DNA from: Arthrobacter sp. V1I9
GTDB taxonomy: Bacteria; Actinomycetota; Actinomycetes; Actinomycetales; Micrococcaceae
Direction: 5' to 3'
DNA length: 64,000 nucleotides
Assembly (NCBI RefSeq): GCF_030817075.1
Contig: NZ_JAUSYU010000001.1
Span: 2,418,001 to 2,482,000, forward strand
Shown here piece after piece: positions 26,233 to 34,783 of this stretch. The notes beneath the pieces are model-generated. The model had not been told where the DNA came from. It saw only the letters and a list, made by a program, of their open reading frames with translations, and ran no database searches. The position numbers and the translations under genes are program-made. Each line of letters starts with the position of its first letter. Within the stretch, counting starts at the first letter, position 1.

Positions 26233-26949
26233 ATGATTAACGTCCTCGTCGTCGATGACGAGCTGCCCGCCGTCGAGGAACTGGCCTTCCTCCTGGGGCG
26301 GGACGACCGCATCGGCACCGTCCTCCGCGCCACCTCCGGCACCGAGGCCCTCCGGGCCCTTGCAGCCAGCCCTGTTGACGCCGTCTTCCTTGACATCCAT
26401 ATGCCGGCGGTCTCCGGGCTGGATATCGCACGCGCCATCGCCGGGAGCAGGAATCCCCCGGCGGTGGTCTTTGTGACCGCAGACGAGGACCACGCGCTGA
26501 AGGCGTTCGAACTCGCCGCCGTGGACTACCTGCTGAAGCCGGTCCGGGCAGAACGGCTGGCCAGGTCGGTGGGGCGCATCAGTGAACTGCGCGACGGCGG
26601 TACCGCACCGGAGATGATCACCGTTGACCAGGGCGGAACCACCAGGATGATCAGGCGCGACGACGTGACGTATGTCCAGGCCCAGGGCGACTACGCCAGG
26701 CTGCACACGGCGGATGCGAGTTACCTGATCCGGGTGCCGCTGGCTGACCTCGAGCAGCAGTGGGCGGACGCGGGCTTCATCCGGACGCACCGCTCCTACC
26801 TCGTTGCCCTCAAGCACGTGACATCCATGAAGCTTGCTGCGGACGGTCCCAGCGTCACGGTTGCCGGCGCCGGCCTTCCCATCAGCCGGCGCCACCTGCC
26901 AACAGTCCGCGAAAAGCTGGGCGCCACCCGGATCAGGCCGCACGCATGA
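26233..26949 (+). CDS. LytTR-family response regulator
   Basis: 238 residues. The receiver domain (1-120) has the acidic pair Asp8-Asp9 and the phosphoacceptor Asp54 (FLDIHMPAVSG), with VTADED and Lys in LLKPV. The C-terminal LytTR DNA-binding domain (about 130-235) shows RDDVTYVQAQGDYARLHT and FIRTHRSYLVALKHV. It follows the histidine kinase by 34 bp and overlaps the next small gene as ATGA, so kinase, regulator, small membrane protein and symporter form one unit. The target promoters are not visible by motif. Confidence 0.93.
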   Translation: MINVLVVDDELPAVEELAFLLGRDDRIGTVLRATSGTEALRALAASPVDAVFLDIHMPAVSGLDIARAIAGSRNPPAVVFVTADEDHALKAFELAAVDYLLKPVRAERLARSVGRISELRDGGTAPEMITVDQGGTTRMIRRDDVTYVQAQGDYARLHTADASYLIRVPLADLEQQWADAGFIRTHRSYLVALKHVTSMKLAADGPSVTVAGAGLPISRRHLPTVREKLGATRIRPHA

Positions 26950-27296
26950 GCAGGGTACGGGTCACTGCACCGCGCTCGGCAGCGCTTCCTCCCCGCGACA
27001 GCCGGGAAGCGGCGCAGGACTCCGAAGTGGGGCAGGTCTTCGTCAGGTCGCTCATCCGGTCCCAGCTCCGGCTGGCCCTGGTGGTGGCGGGCGGTTTCCT
27101 GCTGATCCTTGGCGCCTTTCCGCTGCTGCTGGCCGTGGTGCCCGGCTTGAAAGAGACCCGCATTGCGGGGATCCCCTTTGACTGGCTTCTCCTGGGCGCA
27201 GGCATCTACCCCCTGATCGGGCTCAGCGCCTGGCTGTACATCCGGACCGCCGCGCGCAACGAGGCGCGTTACCGCGACCTGGCAAAGGACCAGTGA
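26946..27296 (+). CDS. Small two-helix membrane protein, DUF485-like position
   Basis: 116 residues; two hydrophobic helices (about 40-65 and 78-100: LALVVAGGFLLILGAFPLLL and WLLLGAGIYPLIGLSAWLYI) and a charged tail. It overlaps the response regulator by ATGA and precedes the second symporter by seven bases. It occupies the same place relative to that symporter as the DUF485 protein does to actP, and the helix pattern is similar, so it is probably the accessory subunit. The longer open frame (to 26760) lies inside the regulator gene and is not used. Confidence 0.8.
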   Translation: MSRVRVTAPRSAALPPRDSREAAQDSEVGQVFVRSLIRSQLRLALVVAGGFLLILGAFPLLLAVVPGLKETRIAGIPFDWLLLGAGIYPLIGLSAWLYIRTAARNEARYRDLAKDQ

Positions 27297-27303
27297 CGGC
27301 GCC

Positions 27304-28772
27304 ATGAATCCAGGCGTGGCCATAGCCGCGCTCACCGTAGTGTCCGTAGCCACTGCGGTGATCGGCTTCTACGGCCTGCGGATCTCGCGGACCACGGGCG
27401 ACTTCTATGTTGCTTCCCGGACCGTCCGGCCCTGGTGGAATGCCTCGGCCATTGGCGGTGAGTACCTTTCGGCCGCAAGTTTCCTTGGGGTTGCCGGGCT
27501 CATTCTGCTGTCAGCGGGACGGACGCCTTGTGGTTCCCGGTGGGTTACACCGCCGGGTACCTGATGCTGCTGCTGTTTGTTGCTGCGCCTTTGCGGCGCT
27601 CCGGCGCCTACACGATTCCTGATTTTACCGAGGCAAGGCTGGACTCGCGGGCGGTCAGGAAGGTCACCAGCCTCGTGGTGGTGCTGGTGGGCTGGCTGTA
27701 TATCGTGCCTCAGCTCCATGGTGCCGCTTTGACCATCCGGATCACCACAGGGCTGCCTTCCTGGGTGGGATCGGTGGCTGTGGTGATTGTTGTGTGCCTG
27801 ACGGTGGTTGCCGGCGGGATGCGTTCCATCACTTTTGTCCAGGCCTTCCAGTACTGGCTCAAGCTCACGGCCCTGGCGGTTCCTATCCTGTTTATCGTCT
27901 TTATGCTCGCGGGGAACGGCACCCCTGCCCTGTCTCCGCCTGCTGTGAACCCCACGGACCTGGCCCCTGCCGGGGTGTACCAGAACGTGTCGCTGCTGGT
28001 GGCCCTCCTCTTCGGCACCCTCGGGCTGCCGCACGTGCTGGTCCGCTTCTACACCAACCCGGACGGCCATTCCGCCCGGCGGACCACGCTGATCGTCCTG
28101 GGCCTGTTGTCCGTGTTCTACCTGTTCCCCACCGCCTACGGACTGGTGGCCAGGATGTTTGCGCCAAGCCTCGCCCGCGCCAACCAGGCCGATGCCATGG
28201 TGCTGCTGCTCCCCGGCGAACTGGTGGGCGGTGCCGCCGGCGACCTGCTCTCGGCTTTTGTGGTGGCCGGCGCCTTTGCCGCCTTCCTCTCCACTACATC
28301 GGGGCTGGTGGTATCCCTTGCCGGCGTTATCAGCCAGGACGTCCTGGGCGCCGGCGTAGGTGGCTTCCGGCTGGCGGCGGTGATCTCGATCGTGGTGCCG
28401 TTGGGTTTCGCCTCCATGACGGACTCACTGGCGCTTGCCGGCAGCGTGGGCCTGGTCTTCGCCTTCACCGCCTCCACAGTCTGCCCCGTACTCCTGTTGG
28501 GCATTTGGTGGCGTGGGCTCACCGACGCCGGTGCCATCGCCGGGATGCTGACGGGCGGGGTGCTGTGCGGCGGGGCGATGATCGCGGGCGCCGTGGCGGG
28601 CGCGTCCAACCTGGCGCCCTGGCTTGCGCAGCCCGCGGCCTGGACGGTGCCGGCGGCCTTCGCCGTGATGGTGGTTGTTTCGCGTGCCACCGTTCGGAGG
28701 GTCCCCAAGACGATGTCACGGGTCATGACCCGGCTCCACACCCCGGAACGGCCGCTGGCCACAGAGCGCTGA
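27304..28772 (+). pseudogene. Sodium:solute symporter, frameshifted
   Basis: Second ActP-type symporter, about 490 residues if restored. The first frame (from ATG 27304) gives RTTGDFYVASRTVRPWWNAS and GGEYLSAASFLGVAGLILLS, then breaks; the second frame resumes at LWFPVGYTAGYLMLLLFVA and runs to 28772 with LPHVLVRFYTNPDG and further helices. The break at about 27514-27518 is explained by one missing base (GCGGGACGG: restoring one base after TCAGC gives SAGTDALWFPVGY). No slippery heptamer or stimulatory structure is evident. Either a fresh pseudogene or a sequencing error; the rest of the gene shows no decay. Confidence 0.85.
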
Positions 28773-28781
28773 CTCTCAGAA

Positions 28782-29366
28782 TCAGTCGATGGCTGCCATC
28801 AGTTCCACCACGCGGTCCAGGAAAGCGTCCACCTGGGTTTCCTCGTACCCGTCACGGCCAACGGAGGGACGGAAGACTGCCCGGCGGACGTTGTCGACGC
28901 TGAGCGGCTTGTCCTGTTCCAGGTAGGCGATGAGTTCGTGGCACAACCGGTCCACGTCAGCGGTGTTGTAGCTGCGTGCCTTCTTCCTTGCGGGACGGCG
29001 GAAGCGGTCTCCGTCAGGGCGGTGAAGCCGGCCCCGGAGGATGCCGGACAGGTTGCCAATTTCGCGCAGCCAGGCATCCTCGCCGCGGGCAGCGATCAGC
29101 TCGTCGCGCTCCCGGCGAGCGAAGGCGTCTTCCAGGCGGTCCAGGGCTGCGTCCACGACGGCGGCGGAGTAACCGCCCTTGACCGGATCAAAGGAAACTG
29201 CCCTGACATCAGCACTGTTGACAGGCTCCGCCGCGGCGTCGGGGGTTTCAAGTGATACCCGCGCCCGCTGCAGGAACTGGTCCACCTGCTTGGCGTTGTA
29301 GCCGTAATCGCTGCGCTGCACCCGCTCAAAGGACGCAGGGATCTGCCGATGAATGTCCAATGCCAC
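28782..29366 (-). CDS. DivIVA-domain repeat protein
   Basis: 194 residues with several short DivIVA N-terminal-like motifs: FERVQRSDYGYNAKQVDQFL, GGYSAAVVDAALDRLEDAF, RSYNTADVDRLCHELIAYL and GYEETQVDAFLDRVVELM. Such motifs direct proteins to curved membranes or the cell pole; here no long coiled coil follows, so it differs from true DivIVA/Wag31. GTG 29366 is preferred over TTG 29372 because AAGGA sits seven bases before it. It ends nine bases from the facing symporter gene and lies next to cdsA. Role unknown; a link to envelope growth is only suggested by the motif. Confidence 0.8.
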   Translation of the reverse strand: MALDIHRQIPASFERVQRSDYGYNAKQVDQFLQRARVSLETPDAAAEPVNSADVRAVSFDPVKGGYSAAVVDAALDRLEDAFARRERDELIAARGEDAWLREIGNLSGILRGRLHRPDGDRFRRPARKKARSYNTADVDRLCHELIAYLEQDKPLSVDNVRRAVFRPSVGRDGYEETQVDAFLDRVVELMAAID

Positions 29367-29448
29367 TTTCAATTCCTTCGATGCTCTTCAAGCCGTACCG
29401 CTCCTGCACCAGTCTATTGGCGTCCGGGTCCGGCCGGGGGTGTGTGTT

Positions 29449-30372
29449 TCAGGCCCCCGAAACGAGGCCGTACAAGACAAAAGCCGCCGGGGCTGCAAAA
29501 ACGATGGAGTCCAGCCGGTCCATGACGCCGCCGTGTCCCGGCAGGATGCTGCTCATGTCCTTGACTCCCAGTTCGCGCTTGACCATGGATTCGGCGAGGT
29601 CACCGCCTGTGGAGGCCGCCACGAGTCCCACCGCAAGGACCACACCCACCCACCAGGGTTTGTCCAGTAGAAAGAGACTGGCCAGTACGCCGATGAGTAT
29701 CGCGCCGCCGATGGAACCGGCAAACCCTTCCCACGATTTCTTCGGACTGATCTTGGGCGCCATCGGGTGCTTGCCCAGGGACGCACCCACGAGATAGCCA
29801 AAGGTATCGTTGGACACCACCAGCAGCAGCATGACGGCCACCTGCCACGCGCCGTCGGGAATTGTTCCTCCCGGCCAGAAGCCCAGCGGAGTAGCACCGC
29901 CCGAAGCATGCAGCGGGAGCGCTGCGAAGCTGATGAAGAACGGCACCCAGCCCAGGGTGAAGACGCCCGCGAAAATGCTGTTGGCCGAACCGGCCGCGCT
30001 TTCGATGGAACGCCACAGCAGTACGGCAACGGAGCTCAACAGCATGGCGAAAAGCAGGCTCTCGATCCCGCCGAAGTAGGCGGCAAAGGGCATCGCCACC
30101 GTTCCGGTCATCACCGGCACTATGGGCATCCTTGTCCCGTTCGCCTCCAGGGCACGGAAGATTTCCCACACCCCAAAGACCGCGAAGGCGGTGGTGACCG
30201 CAACAAAGCCGAGGGGGAGGAACAGAAGCCCGCCCAGCACGGCGAAGAGCATTGCCAGGCCCACCACCACCGCGGCCGGCAGGTTCCGCCCGGCCTTCGG
30301 CGTCGGGTTGGTCCTGGGCTGCTTCCCCCGTGTGCGCGCCCGTTGTGCCGGGGCCTGCTCTGCCTGGCCCAT
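29449..30372 (-). CDS. cdsA: Phosphatidate cytidylyltransferase
   Basis: 307-residue membrane enzyme that makes CDP-diacylglycerol from phosphatidate and CTP. The family signature lies near the C-terminus: SPKKSWEGFAGSIGGA, then GDLAESMVKRELGVKDMS and LPGHGGVMDRLDS. About eight helices precede it, after a basic N-terminus. Its ATG overlaps the frr stop by one base (TGATG). It completes the rpsB-tsf-pyrH-frr-cdsA order conserved in many bacteria. Confidence 0.95.
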   Translation of the reverse strand: MGQAEQAPAQRARTRGKQPRTNPTPKAGRNLPAAVVVGLAMLFAVLGGLLFLPLGFVAVTTAFAVFGVWEIFRALEANGTRMPIVPVMTGTVAMPFAAYFGGIESLLFAMLLSSVAVLLWRSIESAAGSANSIFAGVFTLGWVPFFISFAALPLHASGGATPLGFWPGGTIPDGAWQVAVMLLLVVSNDTFGYLVGASLGKHPMAPKISPKKSWEGFAGSIGGAILIGVLASLFLLDKPWWVGVVLAVGLVAASTGGDLAESMVKRELGVKDMSSILPGHGGVMDRLDSIVFAAPAAFVLYGLVSGA

Positions 30373-30929
30373 CAGACTTCGAGCAGCTCTGCTTCCTTGC
30401 GCTTGAGCAGCTCGTCGATGCCGTCCACGTGCGCCTTGGTGAGGCCGTCCAGTTCCTTTTCGGCGCGGGTGCCCTCGTCCTCGCCGGCCTCGCCGTCCTT
30501 GACCAGCTTGTCGAGGGTTTCCTTGGCCTTGCGGCGGATGTTACGGATGGAGACTTTGGCGTCCTCGCCCTTGGTCTTGACGATCTTGACGTACTCCTTG
30601 CGGCGTTCCTTGGTCAGCTCCGGAATGGTGATCCGGATGACGTTGCCGTCATTGGACGGGTTGGCACCGACCTCGGAATCGCTGAGCGCACGTTCGATGT
30701 CGCGCAGGGCCGTCTTGTCGAAGGGGGTGATGAGGATGGTGCGGGCGTCCGGAATGGCGAACGAGGCGAGCTGCTGCAACGGCGTGGGTGAGCCGTAGTA
30801 GTCCACCAGGACCTTGTTGTAGAGGCCAGGGTTGGCACGTCCGGTGCGGATGGAAGCGAAGTCTTCCTTGGCTACCTCAACGGCCTTGTCCATCTTTTCT
30901 TCGGCTTCGAGCAAGGTTTCTTCGATCAC
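30372..30929 (-). CDS. frr: Ribosome recycling factor
   Basis: 185-residue factor that, with EF-G, splits post-termination ribosomes. The sequence from [20 protein letters not shown] through [20 protein letters not shown] and [15 protein letters not shown] to RKEAELLEV is canonical and exactly of family length. The start GTG 30929 has AGGAGAGACC directly upstream; the longer frame to 31163 covers intergenic sequence and is rejected. It is 128 bp downstream of pyrH. Confidence 0.97.
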   Translation of the reverse strand: MIEETLLEAEEKMDKAVEVAKEDFASIRTGRANPGLYNKVLVDYYGSPTPLQQLASFAIPDARTILITPFDKTALRDIERALSDSEVGANPSNDGNVIRITIPELTKERRKEYVKIVKTKGEDAKVSIRNIRRKAKETLDKLVKDGEAGEDEGTRAEKELDGLTKAHVDGIDELLKRKEAELLEV

Positions 30930-31057
30930 GGTCTCTCCTGAAGGTTCTGGTGCAGTCCGGGGCGCCGGGTCCATGCACAAAACGTCGTTCTGTATTGCTT
31001 CCGCCCCATGCCGCGAAGGCAGGGGCCGGAACTGTCCTGAAGACATCCTAGCCGTAG

Positions 31058-31795
31058 CTAGGCCGTGACCAGGGTGCCCAGCTTCTCGCCCAGGATGGCC
31101 CGGGTGACGTTGCCTTCGCCCTCCATGCCAAAGACCACCATCGAGAGGTTGTTGTCCTTGCACATGGTCATCGCGGTCTGGTCCATGACGCGGATGTCGC
31201 GGCGGAGGGCATCGTCATAGCTGAGGGTCTCGAGCCGTTCGGCAGAGGGGTCCTTTTTCGGGTCGGCCGTGTACACGGCGTCCACACCGCTCTTGGCCAT
31301 CAGGACGACGTCGGCATGGACTTCGAGGGCACGCTGGGCGGCAACGGTGTCGGTGGAGAAGTACGGCAGTCCCGCACCCGCTCCGAAGATGACCACACGG
31401 CCCTTTTCCATGTGCCGGATGGCGCGGCGGGGAATGTACGCTTCTGCAACCTGTCCCATGGTGATGGCGCTCTGGACCCTGGTCTCGACTCCGGCCTGCT
31501 CCAGGAAATCCTGCAGTGCCAGGCAGTTCATCACCGTACCGAGCATGCCCATATAGTCGGCCCTTGAGCGGTCCATGCCGCTCTGCGAAAGTTCCGCACC
31601 GCGGAAGAAGTTGCCGCCACCAACGACGATTGCCACTTCCACTTCGGGGACGGCTGCTGCGATCTGCTTGGCGACATCGCGGACGGTCTCGGGATCAACG
31701 CCCAGCTTCCCGCCGCCGAAGACCTCGCCGGAAAGCTTCAGGAGGACCCGGCGTCGACTTTTCTCTGGCTGGACTACAGTGTTGACGGCTTCCAT
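31058..31795 (-). CDS. pyrH: UMP kinase
   Basis: 245-residue cytoplasmic kinase of the amino-acid-kinase fold that makes UDP from UMP. Landmarks: [46 protein letters not shown] and [29 protein letters not shown] 31795 has GGAAGG five bases upstream; the longer frame is not supported. Between it and tsf lie a tsf terminator and a 16-bp tandem repeat, so it probably has its own promoter. Confidence 0.96.
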   Translation of the reverse strand: MEAVNTVVQPEKSRRRVLLKLSGEVFGGGKLGVDPETVRDVAKQIAAAVPEVEVAIVVGGGNFFRGAELSQSGMDRSRADYMGMLGTVMNCLALQDFLEQAGVETRVQSAITMGQVAEAYIPRRAIRHMEKGRVVIFGAGAGLPYFSTDTVAAQRALEVHADVVLMAKSGVDAVYTADPKKDPSAERLETLSYDDALRRDIRVMDQTAMTMCKDNNLSMVVFGMEGEGNVTRAILGEKLGTLVTA

Positions 31796-31849
31796 GATGC
31801 CTTCCCGTTGGTGAACTCTAAAAAAGGTTATCCTGCTGCGCGGCGAAAG

Positions 31850-31881
31850 GTCCCATACGGGGCCTGTCCCATACGGGGCGT
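31850..31881. repeat. 16-bp tandem duplication upstream of pyrH
   Basis: GTCCCATACGGGGCCT (31850-31865) is followed at once by GTCCCATACGGGGCGT (31866-31881). It lies between the tsf terminator and the pyrH start; it could affect the pyrH promoter, but no function is evident. Confidence 0.85.
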
Positions 31882-31893
31882 CCCCGCGCATGC

Positions 31894-31926
31894 AAAAGGG
31901 GCGGCCACCGAAGTGGCCACCCCCTT
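31894..31926 (-). terminator. Terminator of tsf
   Basis: GGGGCGGCCAC (31898-31908) pairs with GTGGCCACCCC (31913-31923) with one mismatch around a CGAA loop; on the minus strand the stem is followed by TTTT (31897-31894). It lies just after the tsf stop. Confidence 0.8.
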
Positions 31927-31936
31927 GCTGTTTCGA

Positions 31937-32773
31937 CTAGGAGCCGACGCGGAAACGCGTGAACGCGGTTCCCTTGACACCGGCCTCTTCGAGGACCTGT
32001 GCCACGGACTTCTTGGCGTCCTTCGCGAATGCCTGGTCAACCAGGACCTCACCCTTGTAGAAGCCGGTTACGCGGCCTTCCACAATCTTGGTGAGCGCGG
32101 CTTCGGGCTTGCCCTCTGCCTTTGCGGTCTCTTCGGCGATGCGGCGCTCGGACTCAACCAGGTCAGACGGAACGTCTTCGCGGGTCAGGTAGTTCGGGGC
32201 CATGGCAGCGATGTGGACTGCCACATCGTGGGCGGCGGTGGCAGCGGCTTCGCCTTCACCGTCAACAGCGAACAGCACGCCAACCTGGGCCGGGAGGTCC
32301 TTGGAGGTCTTGTGCAGGTAAGCGTCAACCGTTGCGCCCTCGACGCGGGAAACGCGGCGGACAACAACCTTTTCACCCAGGACAGCGCCTTCTTCGACGA
32401 CGACCTCGGAGAGCGGCTTGCCGTCAACTTCGGTGGCCAGCAGGGTCTCGAGGTCGGCTGCGCCGGACTCGACGGCAACGGCCAGGACCTTGTCGGCCAG
32501 CTGGATGAACTTGTCAGCCTTGGCTACGAAGTCGGTCTCGCAGTTGACCTCGATCATAACGCCGACGCCGTTGCTGACCTTGGCAGCCACCAGGCCTTCA
32601 GCGGTGGAGCGGCCCTCGCGCTTGGTAGCGCCCTTGAGGCCCTTGATGCGGATGATTTCGATGGCCTTTTCGGCGTCACCGTTGGCTTCGTCAAGAGCCT
32701 TCTTGACGTCCATCATGCCGGCGCCGGTGCGCTCGCGCAGGGCCTTGATGTCCGCGGCAGTGTAGTTCGCCAT
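31937..32773 (-). CDS. tsf: Elongation factor Ts
   Basis: 278-residue nucleotide-exchange factor for EF-Tu. N-terminal UBA-like segment YTAADIKALRERTGAGMMDV and the following KKALDEANGDAEKAIEIIR, then the core VEVNCETDFVAK-type motif (EVNCETDFVAKADKFIQLAD) and the C-terminal module with GKPEAALTKIVEGRV and FAKDAKKSVAQVL. It lies 124 bp after rpsB with a GC-rich inverted repeat between, and ends in a strong terminator. Confidence 0.97.
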   Translation of the reverse strand: MANYTAADIKALRERTGAGMMDVKKALDEANGDAEKAIEIIRIKGLKGATKREGRSTAEGLVAAKVSNGVGVMIEVNCETDFVAKADKFIQLADKVLAVAVESGAADLETLLATEVDGKPLSEVVVEEGAVLGEKVVVRRVSRVEGATVDAYLHKTSKDLPAQVGVLFAVDGEGEAAATAAHDVAVHIAAMAPNYLTREDVPSDLVESERRIAEETAKAEGKPEAALTKIVEGRVTGFYKGEVLVDQAFAKDAKKSVAQVLEEAGVKGTAFTRFRVGS

Positions 32774-32897
32774 GTGAACCCCTCTGTCTAGAAATTTGGT
32801 GTGGTGTACGGACCGACAGGACAGCAGCCCACCTGGTGGGCCGCCATCCTGTCAGCAGCTCCGGCGCCGCAGGCGCTGGAGAATCCGGGTTTAGTTG

Positions 32898-33785
32898 TTA
32901 CTTGGCGTCTTCAGCCGGAGCAGCAGCTTCTTCTGCCGGAGAAGCTTCCTCGGCAGCAGCCGGAGCTTCAACTTCCTCTGCCGGAGCAGAAGGAGCGGCA
33001 GCAGCAGCTTCTTCAGCCTTGCTGCCTTCGAGGAGTTCGCGCTCCCACTCGGCAAGGGGCTCTTCCGGAGCTTCGGTGGTGCCGGTGGCGCGGTTGTTGC
33101 GGGCGATGAGGCCCTCGGCAACGGCGTCGGCAACAACGCGGGTCAGGAGGTTCACGGAGCGGATGGCGTCGTCGTTGCCCGGAATCGGGAAGTCGACCTC
33201 GTCCGGATCGCAGTTGGTGTCCAGGATGGCCACAACCGGGATGTTCAGCTTCTTGGCCTCGTCAACGGCGAGGTGCTCCTTCTTGGTGTCCACGATCCAG
33301 AGCACGGAGGGTGCCTTGGTCAGGTTGCGGATACCGCCGAGGTTGGACTCGAGCTTGGTGAGCTCGCGCTTGAGGAGCAGCAGCTCCTTCTTGGTGTACG
33401 CGGAGCCGGCGACGTCGTCGAAGTCGATCTCTTCGAGTTCCTTCATGCGCTGGATGCGCTTGGCGACCGTCTGGAAGTTGGTCAGCATACCACCGAGCCA
33501 ACGCTGGTTCACGTACGGCTGGCCAACGCGGGTTGCCTGCTCGGCAATTGCTTCCTGGGCCTGCTTCTTGGTGCCGACGAAGAGAACGGTGCCGCCGTGT
33601 GCAACGGTGGCCTTCACGAACTCGTAGGCGCGGTCGATGTAGGACAGCGACTGCTGAAGGTCAATGATGTAGATGCCGTTGCGCTCCGTGAAGATGAAGC
33701 GCTTCATCTTCGGGTTCCAACGGCGGGTCTGGTGTCCAAAGTGGACGCCGCTGTCAAGCAGCTGGCGCATAGTTACGACGGGCAT
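32898..33785 (-). CDS. rpsB: Ribosomal protein S2
   Basis: 30S subunit protein, 295 residues. [40 protein letters not shown] and [17 protein letters not shown] are canonical. After residue about 240 comes an acidic Ala/Glu-rich tail ([18 protein letters not shown]), common in actinobacterial S2. The ATG at 33785 is followed closely upstream by a GGAAGGAGCGTCGGC ribosome-binding region. The 430-bp gap upstream holds hairpins and a possible leader ORF that may regulate it. Confidence 0.97.
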   Translation of the reverse strand: MPVVTMRQLLDSGVHFGHQTRRWNPKMKRFIFTERNGIYIIDLQQSLSYIDRAYEFVKATVAHGGTVLFVGTKKQAQEAIAEQATRVGQPYVNQRWLGGMLTNFQTVAKRIQRMKELEEIDFDDVAGSAYTKKELLLLKRELTKLESNLGGIRNLTKAPSVLWIVDTKKEHLAVDEAKKLNIPVVAILDTNCDPDEVDFPIPGNDDAIRSVNLLTRVVADAVAEGLIARNNRATGTTEAPEEPLAEWERELLEGSKAEEAAAAAPSAPAEEVEAPAAAEEASPAEEAAAPAEDAK

Positions 33786-34217
33786 GCCGACGCTCCTTCC
33801 GGCAGGTCATTCATGAGAAACCCCGAAGGCTTCTTACCCTGCCAATAGTTGACGGTTGATTAGCGTGGCCCGGGCGGGCCGTGCTCCTGGCATCCATCGC
33901 GCTTCTCATCAGCACCAGGGTGCTGACCGCAAGAAGCATGATCCTCCAGCGGAGGGCTGGATGCGCGTAGTCAGCTGCCGCTCCCCCACACTCCTGAATG
34001 AGACGTGCCGACGCAAACCCGGACAGGGGCGTATACCGTGGGAAAAACCAGTGGGATAGCCGCCGGACGGAAAGCGTTGAGGGCGCAGCAAACTGCTCCA
34101 TCAAGTGTACTACAGGCGCCCGCACCCGGAGGACAGGAATGACGCCGGCGCACGGCCTTATCCACATAGGCCGGCCCGCCCCTGCCAGCTCCTTTTCAAG
34201 CGGTGCAGGCTGGGCAT
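33786..34217. other. 430-bp gap: rpsB leader and divergent promoter
   Basis: No confident gene. Read as rpsB leader it holds a hairpin at about 33891-33936 (TCAGCACC...GGTGCTGA inside GCTTCT/AGAAGC arms) and one with a UUCG loop at 33813-33831. A 42-codon frame (33939-33811) has a ribosome-binding site and is listed separately. 34000-34200 shows no clear structure; a TATACG hexamer at about 34029-34034 on the minus strand could be a -10 box. Confidence 0.6.
33811..33939 (-). CDS. Possible 42-residue leader ORF before rpsB
   Basis: ATG 33939 is preceded by GGAGGATC and opens a frame of 42 codons with a hydrophobic start (MLLAVSTLVLMRSAMDARST) and basic tail, ending 25 bp before rpsB. Its codons overlap both hairpins of the leader, so translation would alter their folding. 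I know no family for it. It may be chance; the short spacing of three bases between GGAGG and ATG is less than ideal. Confidence 0.3.
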   Translation of the reverse strand: MLLAVSTLVLMRSAMDARSTARPGHANQPSTIGRVRSLRGFS

Positions 34218-34745
34218 ATGAAACCTCCGGTACTGCTCGCAGCCCTGCTCCTGCTGCCCGCTTCCCTTGCCCCCGCCGGGGAGACCCTTGCCTTCGGTCC
34301 GGCACCCGCCGCCGGGGAGGCCGCGCCCTCCTGGCAATGGCCGGTATCCCCCCGCCCGCCGGTTCTTCGGAACTTCGACCCGCCGCCCAAGCCGTGGCTC
34401 AGCGGCCATCGGGGCGTGGACCTTGGAACAGCGCCCGACGGCGCCCCGGTCACCTCGCCGGCGGCCGGAACCGTCAGCTTCGTGGGGGTTGTGGTGGACC
34501 GGCCGGTGATCACCATCGACCACGGCAACGGCCTGCGCAGCAGCTTTGAACCTGTGGAGAGCAGCCTGGCGGCCGGCAGTGCGGTGGACGCGGGCCAGGT
34601 AATCGGCACTCTTCTCCCGGGCCATTGCCCGGCCGCTTCCTGCGTGCACTGGGGCGTCCGGCGCGGCGAGGATTATGTGAATCCGCTGCAGTTTGTGATG
34701 GACCTGCGGCCATCCATCCTGCTGCCCCTAAGTGCACCGCCGTAG
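34218..34745 (+). CDS. Secreted M23-family peptidase-like protein
   Basis: 175 residues from ATG 34218 (GTG 34203 is the longer option). An N-terminal signal peptide (MKPPVLLAALLLLPASLAPA) leads to the mature part, then the LytM/M23 domain with the zinc ligands His and Asp in GHRGVDLG and the last His in CVHWGVRRG. The position normally His in HxH is Cys here, which removes a catalytic His; this variant is common in small actinobacterial M23 proteins, whose role may be wall binding or regulation rather than cleavage. Divergent from rpsB. Confidence 0.85.
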   Translation: MKPPVLLAALLLLPASLAPAGETLAFGPAPAAGEAAPSWQWPVSPRPPVLRNFDPPPKPWLSGHRGVDLGTAPDGAPVTSPAAGTVSFVGVVVDRPVITIDHGNGLRSSFEPVESSLAAGSAVDAGQVIGTLLPGHCPAASCVHWGVRRGEDYVNPLQFVMDLRPSILLPLSAPP

Positions 34746-34783
34746 TGCCCGGCGGCGCACTCGCGGGTACGGTCCGCAACGGG

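Noticed and set aside
27510..27530. Programmed frameshift in the second symporter
   Set aside because: No slippery heptamer or downstream pseudoknot; a simple one-base loss explains it.
32863..32885. GC-rich inverted repeat between rpsB and tsf as terminator
   Set aside because: There is no T-run, and the two genes are normally co-transcribed; at most it is a processing site or attenuator.
33811..34305. 164-codon minus-strand frame between rpsB and the M23 gene
   Set aside because: It overlaps the M23 gene and has no coding character, apart from the short C-terminal portion listed as a possible leader ORF.
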